Positions 7,109 to 15,300 of a stretch of DNA of 22,358 nucleotides are shown in pieces. The translations under genes were made by a program, and so were the position numbers. This stretch comes from Oscillospiraceae bacterium. GTDB taxonomy: Bacteria; Bacillota; Clostridia; Oscillospirales; Acutalibacteraceae. Below the pieces are notes generated by a model. That model was not told the origin of the DNA. It ran no database searches and saw only the letters and a program-made list of their open reading frames with translations. Position 1 is the stretch's first letter. Each line of letters opens with the position of its first letter. The DNA lies in contig CACYHJ010000044.1 of NCBI GenBank assembly GCA_902774165.1, positions 1 through 22,358 on the forward strand. Reading direction: 5' to 3'.

Positions 7109-7366
7109 TCAGTCGGCAAAAAAGATCTCTTCCACCGATTTGGAATAGAGATCCGCCAGGCGCCGTTTTTTCTCGTCGCCGGGGGTTCTGCGGCCGGATT
7201 CGTACATGGAGATGCAGGAGACCGAAACGCCGATCCGTTCGGCGATCTTGTACTGCGGCGTAGTGCCGCGCAGGGCTCTCAGTCGCATCCCGGTCAGGGT
7301 CCTTCTCATGTGCGGCGTGGTGCCGCGGGCTTCGTATTCGCTGGGGTGATTGCCTTTCTTGTTCAT
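7109..7366 (-). CDS. Cro-like Xre-family repressor
   Basis: 85 residues; ATG 7366 is preceded by AAAGGA. A basic N-terminal tail (MNKKGNHPSEYEARGTTPHM) leads into a helix-turn-helix at about residues 24-80: MRLRALRGTTPQYKIAERIG, VSVSCISMYESGRRTPGDEK, LADLYSKSVEEIFF. This is the standard HTH_3 arrangement of phage repressors. It is transcribed divergently from the CI-like gene with 210 bases between starts, the classical phage-switch arrangement. Its promoter (7426-7455) contains operator O3 between -35 and -10 and O2 at the start of transcription, so it is tightly controlled by itself or by the CI-like protein. Confidence 0.83.
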   Translation of the reverse strand: MNKKGNHPSEYEARGTTPHMRRTLTGMRLRALRGTTPQYKIAERIGVSVSCISMYESGRRTPGDEKKRRLADLYSKSVEEIFFAD

Positions 7367-7405
7367 CTTATAATTCCTTTCGATTTCGTAGTATGCAACG
7401 CGTTG

Positions 7406-7420
7406 TGCACGTCCCGTGCA
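7406..7420. promoter_or_regulatory. Repressor operator O2 (TGCACG-N3-CGTGCA)
   Basis: TGCACG TCC CGTGCA is a perfect 15-bp inverted repeat located just downstream of the -10 of the Cro-like promoter, over the probable transcription start. A second palindrome CAACGCGTTG (7396-7405) abuts it and may extend the site. Confidence 0.68.
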
Positions 7421-7425
7421 ATTAA

Positions 7426-7455
7426 AGAATAGCACATACCGTGCATCTTTGTCAA
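7426..7455 (-). promoter_or_regulatory. Promoter of the Cro-like gene
   Basis: On the minus strand TTGACA (7455-7450) is followed after 18 bases by TATTCT (7431-7426), with TGC directly before it giving an extended -10. Operator O3 (7431-7445, AGCACA TAC CGTGCA, one perfect half-site) fills the spacer, and O2 covers the start region. Confidence 0.68.
7431..7445. promoter_or_regulatory. Repressor operator O3, imperfect copy
   Basis: AGCACA TAC CGTGCA keeps the right half CGTGCA exactly and GCAC of the left half. Its centre is 25 bp from the centre of O2. It lies within the -35/-10 spacer of the Cro-like promoter, so binding would block RNA polymerase. Confidence 0.55.
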
Positions 7456-7506
7456 GGGATTTTGCGAAAATAATCGAACAAATTTTCTGTTTCTGCGAAA
7501 AACCTC

Positions 7507-7535
7507 TTGACAATTTCACAAATTGTATATATAAT
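7507..7535 (+). promoter_or_regulatory. Consensus promoter of the CI-like gene with embedded palindrome
   Basis: TTGACA (7507-7512), 17 bases, TATAAT (7530-7535): a perfect sigma-A consensus. ACAATTT-CAC-AAATTGT (7510-7526), a perfect 17-bp inverted repeat, overlaps the -35 and fills most of the spacer. It is unrelated to the TGCACG operators, suggesting that a second repressor, possibly the CI-like protein itself, controls this promoter. Confidence 0.8.
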
Positions 7536-7576
7536 AGAATCAGAGAACCGAAAATAATCATACGGGAGTGTGCGAG

Positions 7577-8194
7577 ATGAACGAATTCGGAAAAAAACTC
7601 AGGGAACTGCGGATCGAAAAGGGATACCGGCAGGGGGAGCTTGCGGAAGAGCTGGGGCTTTCCTTCAGCACCATCAGCATGTACGAGCGGGGGCAGCGCC
7701 GGCCGGACCTGACCACGCTGAGCCGGATCGCGGTATTCTTCGGCGTTCCGCTGGACGTGTTTAATGCGGTGAAGAAGGATGAGCCGGAGGAAAAAGTCGC
7801 GGTCACGGGCGTGATCCCGGTTTACGGCGAGATCCCGGCGGGGTATCCCACGGTGGAGGCGGCGGAGATCATCGATTACCAGCCCGTGCTTTTGCCGAAC
7901 CCGGAGGATTATTTCGCGCTGCGGGTACACGGCGACAGCATGATCGGCAAAGGCATCCCCGACGGGTGCAAGGTGGTGATCCGCAAGCAGGCCACCGCCA
8001 TGCCCGGGGAGATCGTCGCCTGCCGGGTCAACGGCGACGAAGCGACGCTGAAAATCTTTTCCCAGCAGGGGCGCACGGTGATCCTCTCGCCGGCGAATTC
8101 CAATTACCAGCCCATCATCATTCCCGCCATCCAGTTTGAAAACGGCGAGGCCAGCATCTACGGCGTGGTCCGCCAGGTGATTATTGACGTATAA
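7577..8194 (+). CDS. CI/LexA-like phage repressor (HTH plus S24 peptidase)
   Basis: 205 residues. ATG 7577 is chosen because GGGAG (7564-7568) lies eight bases upstream; the in-frame GTG at 7568 overlaps that site. The N-terminal HTH is at about residues 4-60 (FGKKLRELRIEKGYRQGELA, LSFSTISMYERGQRRPDLTT). The C-terminal S24 self-cleaving domain is at about 85-200: a probable cleavage Ala-Gly in GEIPAGYPT, the Ser nucleophile in VHGDSMIGKGIPDG and the catalytic Lys in EATLKIF. Such repressors keep a prophage silent and cleave themselves when RecA is activated by DNA damage. All catalytic residues are present, so it should be functional although no phage body is nearby. It is followed within one base by the double-hairpin element. 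Confidence 0.9.
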   Translation: MNEFGKKLRELRIEKGYRQGELAEELGLSFSTISMYERGQRRPDLTTLSRIAVFFGVPLDVFNAVKKDEPEEKVAVTGVIPVYGEIPAGYPTVEAAEIIDYQPVLLPNPEDYFALRVHGDSMIGKGIPDGCKVVIRKQATAMPGEIVACRVNGDEATLKIFSQQGRTVILSPANSNYQPIIIPAIQFENGEASIYGVVRQVIIDV

Positions 8195-8418
8195 AAAATT
8201 CTGATTTATGCGCGAGCGCATAAATCAGAATTTAAGTCCCGAGTACCGAGACCAGAGTCTCGAGGCGCTGAAATCCGAGAAGGATTACGATAAAAAAGCC
8301 TCGGTTTATCTCAGTTTTCATCGAGTCGCACAGACTTTAAGTTTGTACCTTGGGTCTCGGGACTCGAGTCTCGAGACTGTAAATTCTGATTTATCGCTTC
8401 GCGATAAATCAGAATTTA
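8195..8418. repeat. 224-bp element bounded by two near-identical perfect hairpins
   Basis: The left hairpin (8196-8233) has a 17-bp perfect stem, AAATTCTGATTTATGCG, with loop CGAG. The right hairpin (8380-8418) has an 18-bp perfect stem, TAAATTCTGATTTATCGC, with loop TTC. The stems share AAATTCTGATTTAT, so the ends act both as palindromes and as terminal inverted repeats. The 146 bases between hold many CGAG/CTCG words, including CCGAGACC and GAGTCTCGAG on the left and GGTCTCGGGACTCGAGTCTCGAGAC on the right in two overlapping pairings. It starts right after the CI-like stop, and its right edge is the ABC-exporter stop codon. It may be a non-autonomous mobile element (MITE or IS200/IS605-like with end hairpins) or paired terminators for convergent genes; T-runs are poor. 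No coding capacity is convincing. Confidence 0.6.
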
Positions 8419-10161
8419 CTTCTCAAACTGACTCTCATATAACTTCCTGTAAAACCCGCCTTTTGCCAGCAGGCTTTCGTGGGTGCCCTGCTCGATGATG
8501 TTCCCCTCGTTCATGACGAGGATCAGATCCGCGTTCCGGATCGTGGAGAGGCGGTGTGCGACGATGAACGAGGTGCGCCCCTTCATCAGCCGGTCGAAAT
8601 CCGCGGTCACCAGCAGCTCCGTGCGGGTGTCGATGGAGCTGGTCGCCTCGTCGAGGATCAGCATCGGCGCGGGGGCGAGCATCACGCGGGTGATGCACAG
8701 AAGCTGCTTCTGCCCCTCGGAAAGCCCGTCGCTGTCCGCGCCCAGGACCGTGTCAAAGCCCTTGGGAAGCCGTTTGATAAAGCTGTAAGCGCCGCTCATT
8801 TTCGCGGCGTTTTTTATTTCCCGGTCCGTCGCGTCCGGCTTTCCGACGGTGATGTTCTCGCGGATCGAGGCGTTCTTGATCCAGGTTTCCTGCAGCACCA
8901 TGCCGAACTGCCGCCGCAGCGTCTCGCGGGGCATTGCGTAAATGCTTTTTCCGTCGATCAGGATATCGCCCGCGTCCGCGTCGTAAAAGCGCATCAGCAG
9001 GTTGATCAGCGTGGTCTTCCCGCAGCCCGTGGGGCCCACGATCGCCACACGCTGCCCTGCGGCGGCGGTGAAGCTGATCTCCTGCAGCAATTTTTTCGAT
9101 TTGTCATAGGAGAAGCTGACGTTTTTGAACTCCACTCTGCCCGCCGCGGTGTCAAGAGATGCCGCTGTATGGTCCGCGCTCTCCGGCTGCGCGTCGATCA
9201 GCTCGAACACCCGCTTTGCGCAGGCGAGAGCGTTCTGCAGCTCGGTGATGACGGAGGAGATATCGTTGAAGGGCTTCGTGTACTGTGTCGCGTAGCTGAG
9301 AAAACAGGTGAAGCCGCCCACGGTCAGCGCCCCGCCGCCCGCCAGCACCGCCAGCGCGCCGGTGAGGGCGGCGACGGCGTAGACGACGGAATTGACAAAC
9401 CGCGTGGTGGGGTTCACAAGGGACGAGAAAAAGATCGCCCGCAGGGAAAAGCCCGTCATTTCGTCGTTTTTGCGCCGGAATTCCTCCGCGCTGTCCGCCT
9501 CTTTCCCGAAGGCCTTCACGGTTTTCTGGTTCCCCAGCCGTTCATTGATGAAAGCGGTCAGCGCGCCCTTCGTCTGCGATTGCTTCAGGAACATATCGTG
9601 GGTGTGCCGTGCGATGAACCGGGCGGTGAACAGCGACAGGGGGGTGATCACCACCACCCACAGCGTCATTTTCACGTTCAGCGAAAACATAAAGATCAGT
9701 GTGCCGAGAATGGTGGTAACGCCGGAGAACAGCTGCGAAAAGCCCAGCAGAAGCCCTTCGGAGAGGGTGTCGGTGTCGGAGACCACCCGGCTGATCAGAT
9801 CCCCGTGGGGGTGCGCGTCGAGGTAGGCGACCGGCAGCCGCCCGATCTTATCCATCGCGTCGATGCGGATATCCCGCACCACGTCGGAGGTGATCTTGTT
9901 GTTCAGAAAATTCTGCAGCCACTGCAAAACCGCCGTCGCGGCGATGATGATCCCCGCCCGTACGATCAGCGGCAGCATCCCCTTGAAATCCACTTTTTCC
10001 GGGCCGGCGATCAGGTCGATCATATCGCCGAAGATCACCGGCAAAAGCAGGATCAGCGCGGCGGAGACGAACGAAAAAATCAGGGAAAGCATCGTCGGCG
10101 CCTTGTATCTGCCGATGTAGGCGAACACCCGGCGCAGCATGCCTTTGTTGTTCTTTTTCAT
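8416..10161 (-). CDS. ABC exporter, consensus-Walker-B half of a heterodimer (YheH/LmrD/TM288-like)
   Basis: 581 residues, the normal length for a half-transporter. A six-helix membrane domain is at about 1-320 (SLIFSFVSAALILLLPVIFG; LISRVVSDTDTLSEG). The ATPase domain follows: Walker A GPTGCGKTT (about 375-383), Q-loop VLQETW, signature LSEGQ (about 480), Walker B LILDEA with catalytic Glu (about 500), and the AHRLST switch His. The canonical signature is LSGGQ; the Glu substitution is what one expects in heterodimeric exporters, where this signature serves the degenerate ATP site. The start overlaps the stop of the upstream half-gene (ATGA), so both are translated from one mRNA. Substrate is unknown; relatives export drugs, lipids or peptides. 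The partner gene is broken, so this half may lack a functional mate. Confidence 0.94.
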   Translation of the reverse strand: MKKNNKGMLRRVFAYIGRYKAPTMLSLIFSFVSAALILLLPVIFGDMIDLIAGPEKVDFKGMLPLIVRAGIIIAATAVLQWLQNFLNNKITSDVVRDIRIDAMDKIGRLPVAYLDAHPHGDLISRVVSDTDTLSEGLLLGFSQLFSGVTTILGTLIFMFSLNVKMTLWVVVITPLSLFTARFIARHTHDMFLKQSQTKGALTAFINERLGNQKTVKAFGKEADSAEEFRRKNDEMTGFSLRAIFFSSLVNPTTRFVNSVVYAVAALTGALAVLAGGGALTVGGFTCFLSYATQYTKPFNDISSVITELQNALACAKRVFELIDAQPESADHTAASLDTAAGRVEFKNVSFSYDKSKKLLQEISFTAAAGQRVAIVGPTGCGKTTLINLLMRFYDADAGDILIDGKSIYAMPRETLRRQFGMVLQETWIKNASIRENITVGKPDATDREIKNAAKMSGAYSFIKRLPKGFDTVLGADSDGLSEGQKQLLCITRVMLAPAPMLILDEATSSIDTRTELLVTADFDRLMKGRTSFIVAHRLSTIRNADLILVMNEGNIIEQGTHESLLAKGGFYRKLYESQFEK

Positions 10162-11138
10162 CGCTTCTCCGCCTCCTCCGGGTATTGCGAGAGGTGGATC
10201 TCGCGGTAGATCGGGTTGTTTTTCAGAAGCTCGTCGTGGGTCCCGGTCCCGGCGAGTTTTCCGTCGTCGAGAACGAGGATCCTGTCGCAGTCCCGCACGG
10301 CGACGGTGCGCTGGGACACGGTGAACACGCAGGGCGCGGAATCAAGCTGTGAGAGCGCCTGCCTGAGCTTCAGATCCGTGGCGTAGTCGAGAGCGCTGGA
10401 GCTGTCGTCTAAAATCAGAATCTCCGGCTTTTTCACCAGCGCGCGGGCGATCGCGAGCCGCTGCTTCTGCCCGCCGGAGAGGTTCGAGCCGTTCTCCTGT
10501 ATCATAAAGTCAAGCCCGCCTTCTTTGGCCTCGACGAAGTCGAGGGCCTGAGCTGCCGAGAGGGCTTCGCGGATCTCATCGTCCGTCGCGTCGGGCTTGC
10601 CCCAGCGGATATTATCCCGCACGGAGCCCCGGAACAGGGCGGTATGCTGCGGCACGACGCCGATCCTCTCGCGGATCGCGCCGACGGGGAGCTCCTGGGC
10701 GGGCACGCCGGAATAAAGGACCTCGCCCCCGTCGTTTTTATAGAAACGGGGGATCAGCGACACAAGGGAGCTCTTGCCGGAGCCGGTGCCGCCGATCACG
10801 CCGATCCGCTCGCCCCGGTCCGCGGTAAAGCTGATATGCTCCAGCGCCGGCTCCGCGGACCCGCGGTAGGTAAGCCCCGCGTCCCGGAATTCGATCAGCG
10901 GCGCGCCGGCGACCGGCGCGGGGACGGAGGCGACGCCGTTTTCGTCCTCGCCCTTCGTGTCGATCAGCGCCGCCGCCCGCTTCGCCGAGGCGAGGGCGCG
11001 GGTGATGGTGATGATCAGATCCGCCAGTTTGATCAGCTCCACAAGGATCTTCGCCATGTAGTTATACAGCGCCACCACCTCGCCCTGAGTCAGCTTCCCG
11101 CCGTCCACCCGCAGCGCGCCGACCCAGATCAGCAGCAC
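10158..11138 (-). pseudogene. 3' fragment of the partner ABC exporter half (YheI/LmrC/TM287-like)
   Basis: A frame of about 326 residues holds the last membrane helices (LLIWVGALRVDGGKLTQGEV) and a full ATPase domain. It has Walker A GGTGSGKSS, Q-loop VVPQHT, signature LSGGQ and Walker B LILDDS with Asp in place of the catalytic Glu, and lacks the usual switch His (TVSQRT). These are marks of the degenerate-site subunit in a heterodimeric exporter. Upstream of the GTG at 11138 the same frame still encodes family sequence (LTPSTYIVINAATV) up to about 11174. The gene is therefore the continuation of the fragment at 11129-11773, not an independent start. No ribosome site precedes the GTG. An ATGA overlap joins it to the downstream half. 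Confidence 0.85.
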
Positions 11139-11773
11139 CGTCGCCGCGTTGATGACGATATAGGTGGAGGGAGTGAGCAGTCCTCGGCGGATTTCGTGAT
11201 TTTGTCGAGATAGCTCTGTACTTTGCCGTAAAGCTTGATGCTGACCAGCATTACGCCGAACACGATGAGCATCAGAACCGGCACCGCGCCGAAAAACACA
11301 AGGGAGCTCTGCCGGTCGATGGAAAGCGCCGCGATCACCGAGCCGAACACCACGAAGGGGGAGCGCAGCAGAAGCCGCAGCGTCAGGTTCACGCCGGACT
11401 GGATCCGGTCGCAGTCGCCGGTGAGCCGGGTGATGACGGAGGGGACGCCGAAGGAATCCAGCTGGGAATAAGACCAGGTCTGAACGTTTTCATAGGCGGC
11501 GCTGCGGATCCGCCGGGAAAAGCCCGTGGCGGCCCTCGCGCTGAAGTATTGCGCCGTGACTGCTAAAAGAAGCCCCGCCGCGCCCAGGGCGAGCATCAGA
11601 AGCGCCTGTTTTATGATGTACGGGTTCCCGCCGTCGCCGTAGATGCCGACGTCGATCATCCGGGCGACCAGTACGGGCACGAACAGCTCCAAAAGCGCCT
11701 CCGTCAGCTTGAACGCCGGCGCGAGAACGCAGGCCAGCCGCAGCCCGCGGAAATATTTGAGAAGTGATTTCAT
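11129..11773 (-). pseudogene. 5' fragment of the broken ABC exporter half
   Basis: ATG 11773 has AAAGGA just upstream. The frame encodes a normal exporter N-terminus (MKSLLKYFRGLRLACVLAPA; MIDVGIYGDGG; SVITRLTGDCDRIQSGVNLT) through SYLDKITKSAED at about residue 200. It then leaves the family in a nonsense tail (SLPPPISSSTRRRCC). About 50 residues expected in this family (the GVRVIRAF-type segment and the next helix) are missing, and the rest continues in another frame from about 11174. The simplest reading is a deletion of about 150 bases not divisible by three. An assembly error is the main alternative. Confidence 0.85.
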
Positions 11774-11806
11774 GGGGTGATCCTTTCGGAAAATCTATAT
11801 GGAAAC

Positions 11807-11835
11807 AGTTTAACATATCGACGGATGTTTTTCAA
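11807..11835 (-). promoter_or_regulatory. Possible promoter of the ABC exporter operon
   Basis: On the minus strand TTGAAA (11835-11830), 17 bases, TAAACT (11812-11807), about 34 bases before the start codon. The -10 is a 4/6 match, so the call is weak. Confidence 0.35.
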
Positions 11836-11864
11836 GCGGGGGAGCGCGTCGGAAAACAAATCTG

Positions 11865-11898
11865 TTTCCCAAAATCAAGATTTTTTATTTTTGGGAAA
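11865..11898. repeat. Inverted repeat upstream of the ABC operon
   Basis: TTTCCCAAAA (11865-11874) and TTTTGGGAAA (11889-11898) are perfect 10-bp arms around a 14-base A/T-rich loop. It lies between the exporter promoter and the divergent RNA gene. It could be an operator or a weak hairpin; no neighbouring regulator gene is seen. Confidence 0.5.
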
Positions 11899-11944
11899 TA
11901 GGTTGCTGCAATTGATTCTATCTTCTGAAACATAAAAAAACGGC

Positions 11945-11973
11945 TTGTGTTTTGCGACGGAAAATGGTAGAAT
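11945..11973 (+). promoter_or_regulatory. Promoter of the structured RNA gene
   Basis: TTGTGT (11945-11950), 17 bases, TAGAAT (11968-11973). Transcription would begin near 11980, exactly where the 5' arm of the closing stem of the RNA starts. Confidence 0.62.
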
Positions 11974-11979
11974 GATCTT

Positions 11980-12148
11980 GCGGCACAATTTCATATTCAG
12001 CATTATTGTACTACGGGTGTGTATTTTTACCCCGGTAAATTGCATGCTCCTTTCCCGCATACCTGTAGTGCGTGGAGAAATTGTGCCGCAGAAATCGGAG
12101 CTGTGTATTTTTCGGTGCGCGGCTCCGGCTGCGCACTTTTTTGTTTTT
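11980..12148 (+). ncRNA. Structured RNA of about 165 nt with 6S-like architecture (candidate 6S RNA)
   Basis: TGCGGCACAATTTC (11979-11992) and GAAATTGTGCCGCA (12077-12090) form a perfect 14-bp closing stem. Inside is an asymmetric bubble (17 bases at 11993-12009, 7 bases at 12070-12076). Then a 12-bp helix, ACTACGGGTGTG (12010-12021) with CATACCTGTAGT (12058-12069), has two G-U pairs and no mismatch. Its 36-base end can form TTTAC-CCCG-GTAAA. A long closing stem, open central bubble and terminal stem is the design of 6S RNA, which traps sigma-A polymerase. A promoter ends just before it, a terminator follows, and no ribosome site or good frame lies within. Alternatives are another small RNA or an unknown leader; the next gene starts 225 bases beyond the terminator with its own promoter. 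The RNA call is fairly firm; the 6S identity is inference from shape. Confidence 0.58.
12115..12148 (+). terminator. Intrinsic terminator of the RNA gene
   Basis: GTGCGCGGC (12115-12123) pairs with GCTGCGCAC (12128-12136), one G-U pair, capped by a TCCG tetraloop of the UNCG type and followed by TTTTTTGTTTTT. Confidence 0.9.
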
Positions 12149-12205
12149 GCAAACCGTTAATAATAAAAAGCGCGTCGGACGGCTCAGAACAGGCTGAAAC
12201 GTTCA

Positions 12206-12236
12206 TTTCGTTCCCCAAATCGGCAGTTTCGTTCCC
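12206..12236 (+). promoter_or_regulatory. Direct repeat upstream of the giant LRR gene promoter
   Basis: TTTCGTTCCC occurs at 12206-12215 and again at 12227-12236. The copies are 21 bp apart, two helical turns, and the second ends six bases before the -35. This placement suits an activator dimer binding one face of the DNA. The GTT core and 21-bp period recall LytTR-type sites, but the match outside the core is poor. Confidence 0.45.
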
Positions 12237-12242
12237 GGCGGG

Positions 12243-12271
12243 TTGAATTATTCAGTTATGATTATTAGAAT
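12243..12271 (+). promoter_or_regulatory. Promoter of the giant LRR-dockerin gene
   Basis: TTGAAT (12243-12248), 17 bases, TAGAAT (12266-12271). It leaves a leader of about 95 bases before ATG 12373, in which I see no clear structure. Confidence 0.68.
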
Positions 12272-12372
12272 AAAAAAACAGACGACACATGTGAAAGGAT
12301 TCGGATGAAATTGGATCTATTGAATTAGCATATCAGAGTATCGGCGGAAAAATAAAGAAAAGGGGCTTCGGT

Positions 12373-15300
12373 ATGAAGACAAGAAAAAGCATTTTAACGT
12401 TGTGTATTTGCTGCGTCTTATTGATCGCGGCTGTATTAACAGCGCATTTCGTCGGTTTCCCTGCGGTGACTGCGCAGGCTGCGACGATCGTGGACAGCGG
12501 CACCTGTGGTGACCAAGGGGATAATCTTACCTGGACGCTGGACAGCGACGGGACGCTGACAATTGACGGGACAGGAAGTATGTATGATTATATTCACAGT
12601 AGTAGCCCTTGGAAAGGAAACTATCCTATTAAGAGTGTTGTTATCATCAGCGGGGTAACGAGCATCGGCGATTCCTCTTTTTCCGGCTGCACCGGGCTGA
12701 CGAGTGTGACGATCCCGGACAGCGTGACGAGCATCGGCAGTTTTACGTTTTTCGGCTGCAGCAGTTTGACAAGCGTGATGATCCCGGACAGCGTGACGAG
12801 CATCGGCAGCTCCGTATTCTCCAGTTGTTCCTCTTTGGAATCGATCACGATCCCGTTTGTCGGCGGCAGTATCAAAACCGCGAACGACACTTTTCAGCAT
12901 CCTCTCGGTTATCTGTTCGGCACAGGCAGCTATACCGGTGGAGTCAGAACAACGCAGTATTATTATGGCAGCGATGTATCTTACACAACGTCAACCAATT
13001 ATTATATTCCGTCATCTCTGAAGAACGTTACTGTTACCGGAGGTAATATCCTATACGGCGCGTTTTATAATTGCAGCGGGTTGACAAGCCTCACAATCGG
13101 GAACGGCGTAACGAGCATCGGCGATTACGCATTTTATAATTGCAGTGGGTTGACAAGCCTCACAATCGGGAACGGCGTAACGAGCATCGGCGATTCCTCT
13201 TTTTCCGGCTGCCGCAGGCTGGAAAGAACCATAGTTTCGAATGACAATACGAAATTTCATTCCTCCGGGAATTGCATAATCGAAACAGAATCGAAAAAGC
13301 TTATTTGCGGCTGTAAAAATAGTATCATTCCGTCGGATGGCAGCGTAACGAGCATCGGCGATTACGCATTTTATAAATGTAGCGGGCTAACGAGCATCAC
13401 GATCCCAGATAGCGTGACGAGCATCGGCGATTACGCATTTTATAATTGCAGCGGACTGACGGGTATCACGATCCCGGACGGCGTGACAAACATCTACGAT
13501 CATGCATTTTTCGGTTGTAGCGGACTGACTAGTGTTACGATCCTGGACAGTGTGACGAGCATCGGCGATTCCTCTTTTTCCGGCTGCCGCAGGCTGACGA
13601 GTATCACGATCCCGGACAGTGTGACGAGCGTCGGTAGAGCGGTGTTCTCCGGCTGTTCTTCGTTGGAATCAATTATGCTTCCGTTTATCGGTGACCGCGT
13701 CAAAACCGCTAATGACAATGATCAGTTCCCTCTCGGTTATTTGTTCGGTACAAACAGTTATACCAACGGCGTCAAAACAACTCAGTATTATTACGGAAAC
13801 AGCACGTCTTCGACAACGTCAACCACTTTTTATATTCCGTCATCTCTGAAGAACGTAACCGTTACCGGCGGTAATATCCTTTACGGTGCATTTTATAATT
13901 GCAGCAGCTTGACGAGTATCACGATCCCGGACAGCGTGACGAGCATTGGCGATTACTCATTTTATAATTGCAGCGGACTGACGGGTATCTCGATCCCGGA
14001 TGGCGTGATAAACATCGGCGATTATGCATTTTTCGGTTGTAGCGGACTGATGAGTATTACGATTCCGGATGGCGTGACGAGTATCGGCAGTTCCGCGTTT
14101 TGCGATTGTAGCGGGTTGACGAGCATCACAATCGGGAACTGTGTGACGAGCATCGGCGATTACGCATTTTATAATTGCAGCGGACTGACGGGTATTACGA
14201 TCCCGGACAACGTGACGAGCATCGGAAGTTCCGCGTTTGAAGACTGCGCTGAGCTGGAGAGCATTACGATTCCGGACAGTGTGACTAGTATCGGCAGCTC
14301 TGCGTTTTCCGGTATTCTCGGCACAATACTCTGTTATAAAGACTCTTATACCGCATCATACGCACAATCCAATGGATTGCTGTACGGATTGATCGACGGC
14401 ACAGACGAGGAAAATACATACTCTGGTTCTTATGGGAGACTTACGTGGAGCTTTGATCGTCGGACCTGTGTGATGACAGTCACCTGTAGGGGCGTGATCC
14501 CTGTAATAGCTGCCGAATCGATTCCATGGCAGGAATATAAAAATCTGATTTTTGAGATCGTAATTGAGGACGGCGCTACTTCCATCAGTTCCATTAGCTT
14601 GTCCGAGTGCAAAAAACTGCGTAAGGTCACAATTCCGGACAGTTTGACGGGCATCGGCAGCGCAGTGTTCTCCGGCTGTTCCTCTTTGGAATCGATCACG
14701 ATTCCATTTGTTGGCGACAGTATCAAAACCGCGAACGACACCTATCAGTATCCTCTTGGTTATCTTTTCGGCACAAACAGCTATACCGGTGGAGTCAGAA
14801 CATCGCAGGATTATTACGGCAGCAGCACGTCTTCGACAACGTCAAACACATATTATATTCCTTCGTCTTTGAAGAACGTTACCGTTACCGGAGGTAATAT
14901 CCTTCGCGGTGCGTTTTCCGGCTGCAGCGGGCTGAGTTCGATCATAATTCCAAACAGCGTGACAAGTATCGGCAGTTCAGCGTTTGAGAACTGTACCAGT
15001 CTGACGAGTATCACGATTCCGAACAGTGTGAAGAGTATCGGTAATTACGCGTTTTATGGCTGCAGCGGGTTGACAAGTTTTACGCTACCGAACTGTGTGA
15101 CAAGAATCGGAAATGGCACTTTTTGCGGTTGCGATGGTCTGACGGACATGACGATCCCGGACAGCGTGACAAGCATCGGCGATTCCGCGTTCTCCGGCTG
15201 TTCCGGTTTGACTGGCGTAACGATTCCAGGCAGCGTAAAGACGATTGGCGATTCCGCATTCTTCGGCTGCACTTCGCTGAATTCGGTATATATTTATAAT

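Noticed and set aside
7109..8221. Single 370-codon minus-strand gene including the Cro-like region
   Set aside because: Its first two-thirds is antisense to the CI-like repressor; the ribosome site and promoter place the real start at 7366.
8208..8498. Small plus-strand open frame across the double-hairpin element
   Set aside because: It crosses both hairpins, lacks a ribosome site and runs antisense into the ABC exporter end.
8479..10209. Plus-strand open frame opposite the ABC exporter
   Set aside because: Shadow frame; the minus strand shows Walker A, signature and Walker B.
11980..12148. Riboswitch or leader controlling the giant LRR gene
   Set aside because: A strong terminator is followed by 225 bases containing a separate promoter; no known riboswitch core was recognised, so an independent RNA gene is simpler.
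12650..15270. Non-coding tandem repeats
   Set aside because: The periodicity is 66-69 bases in one open frame and matches LRR_5 protein repeats.
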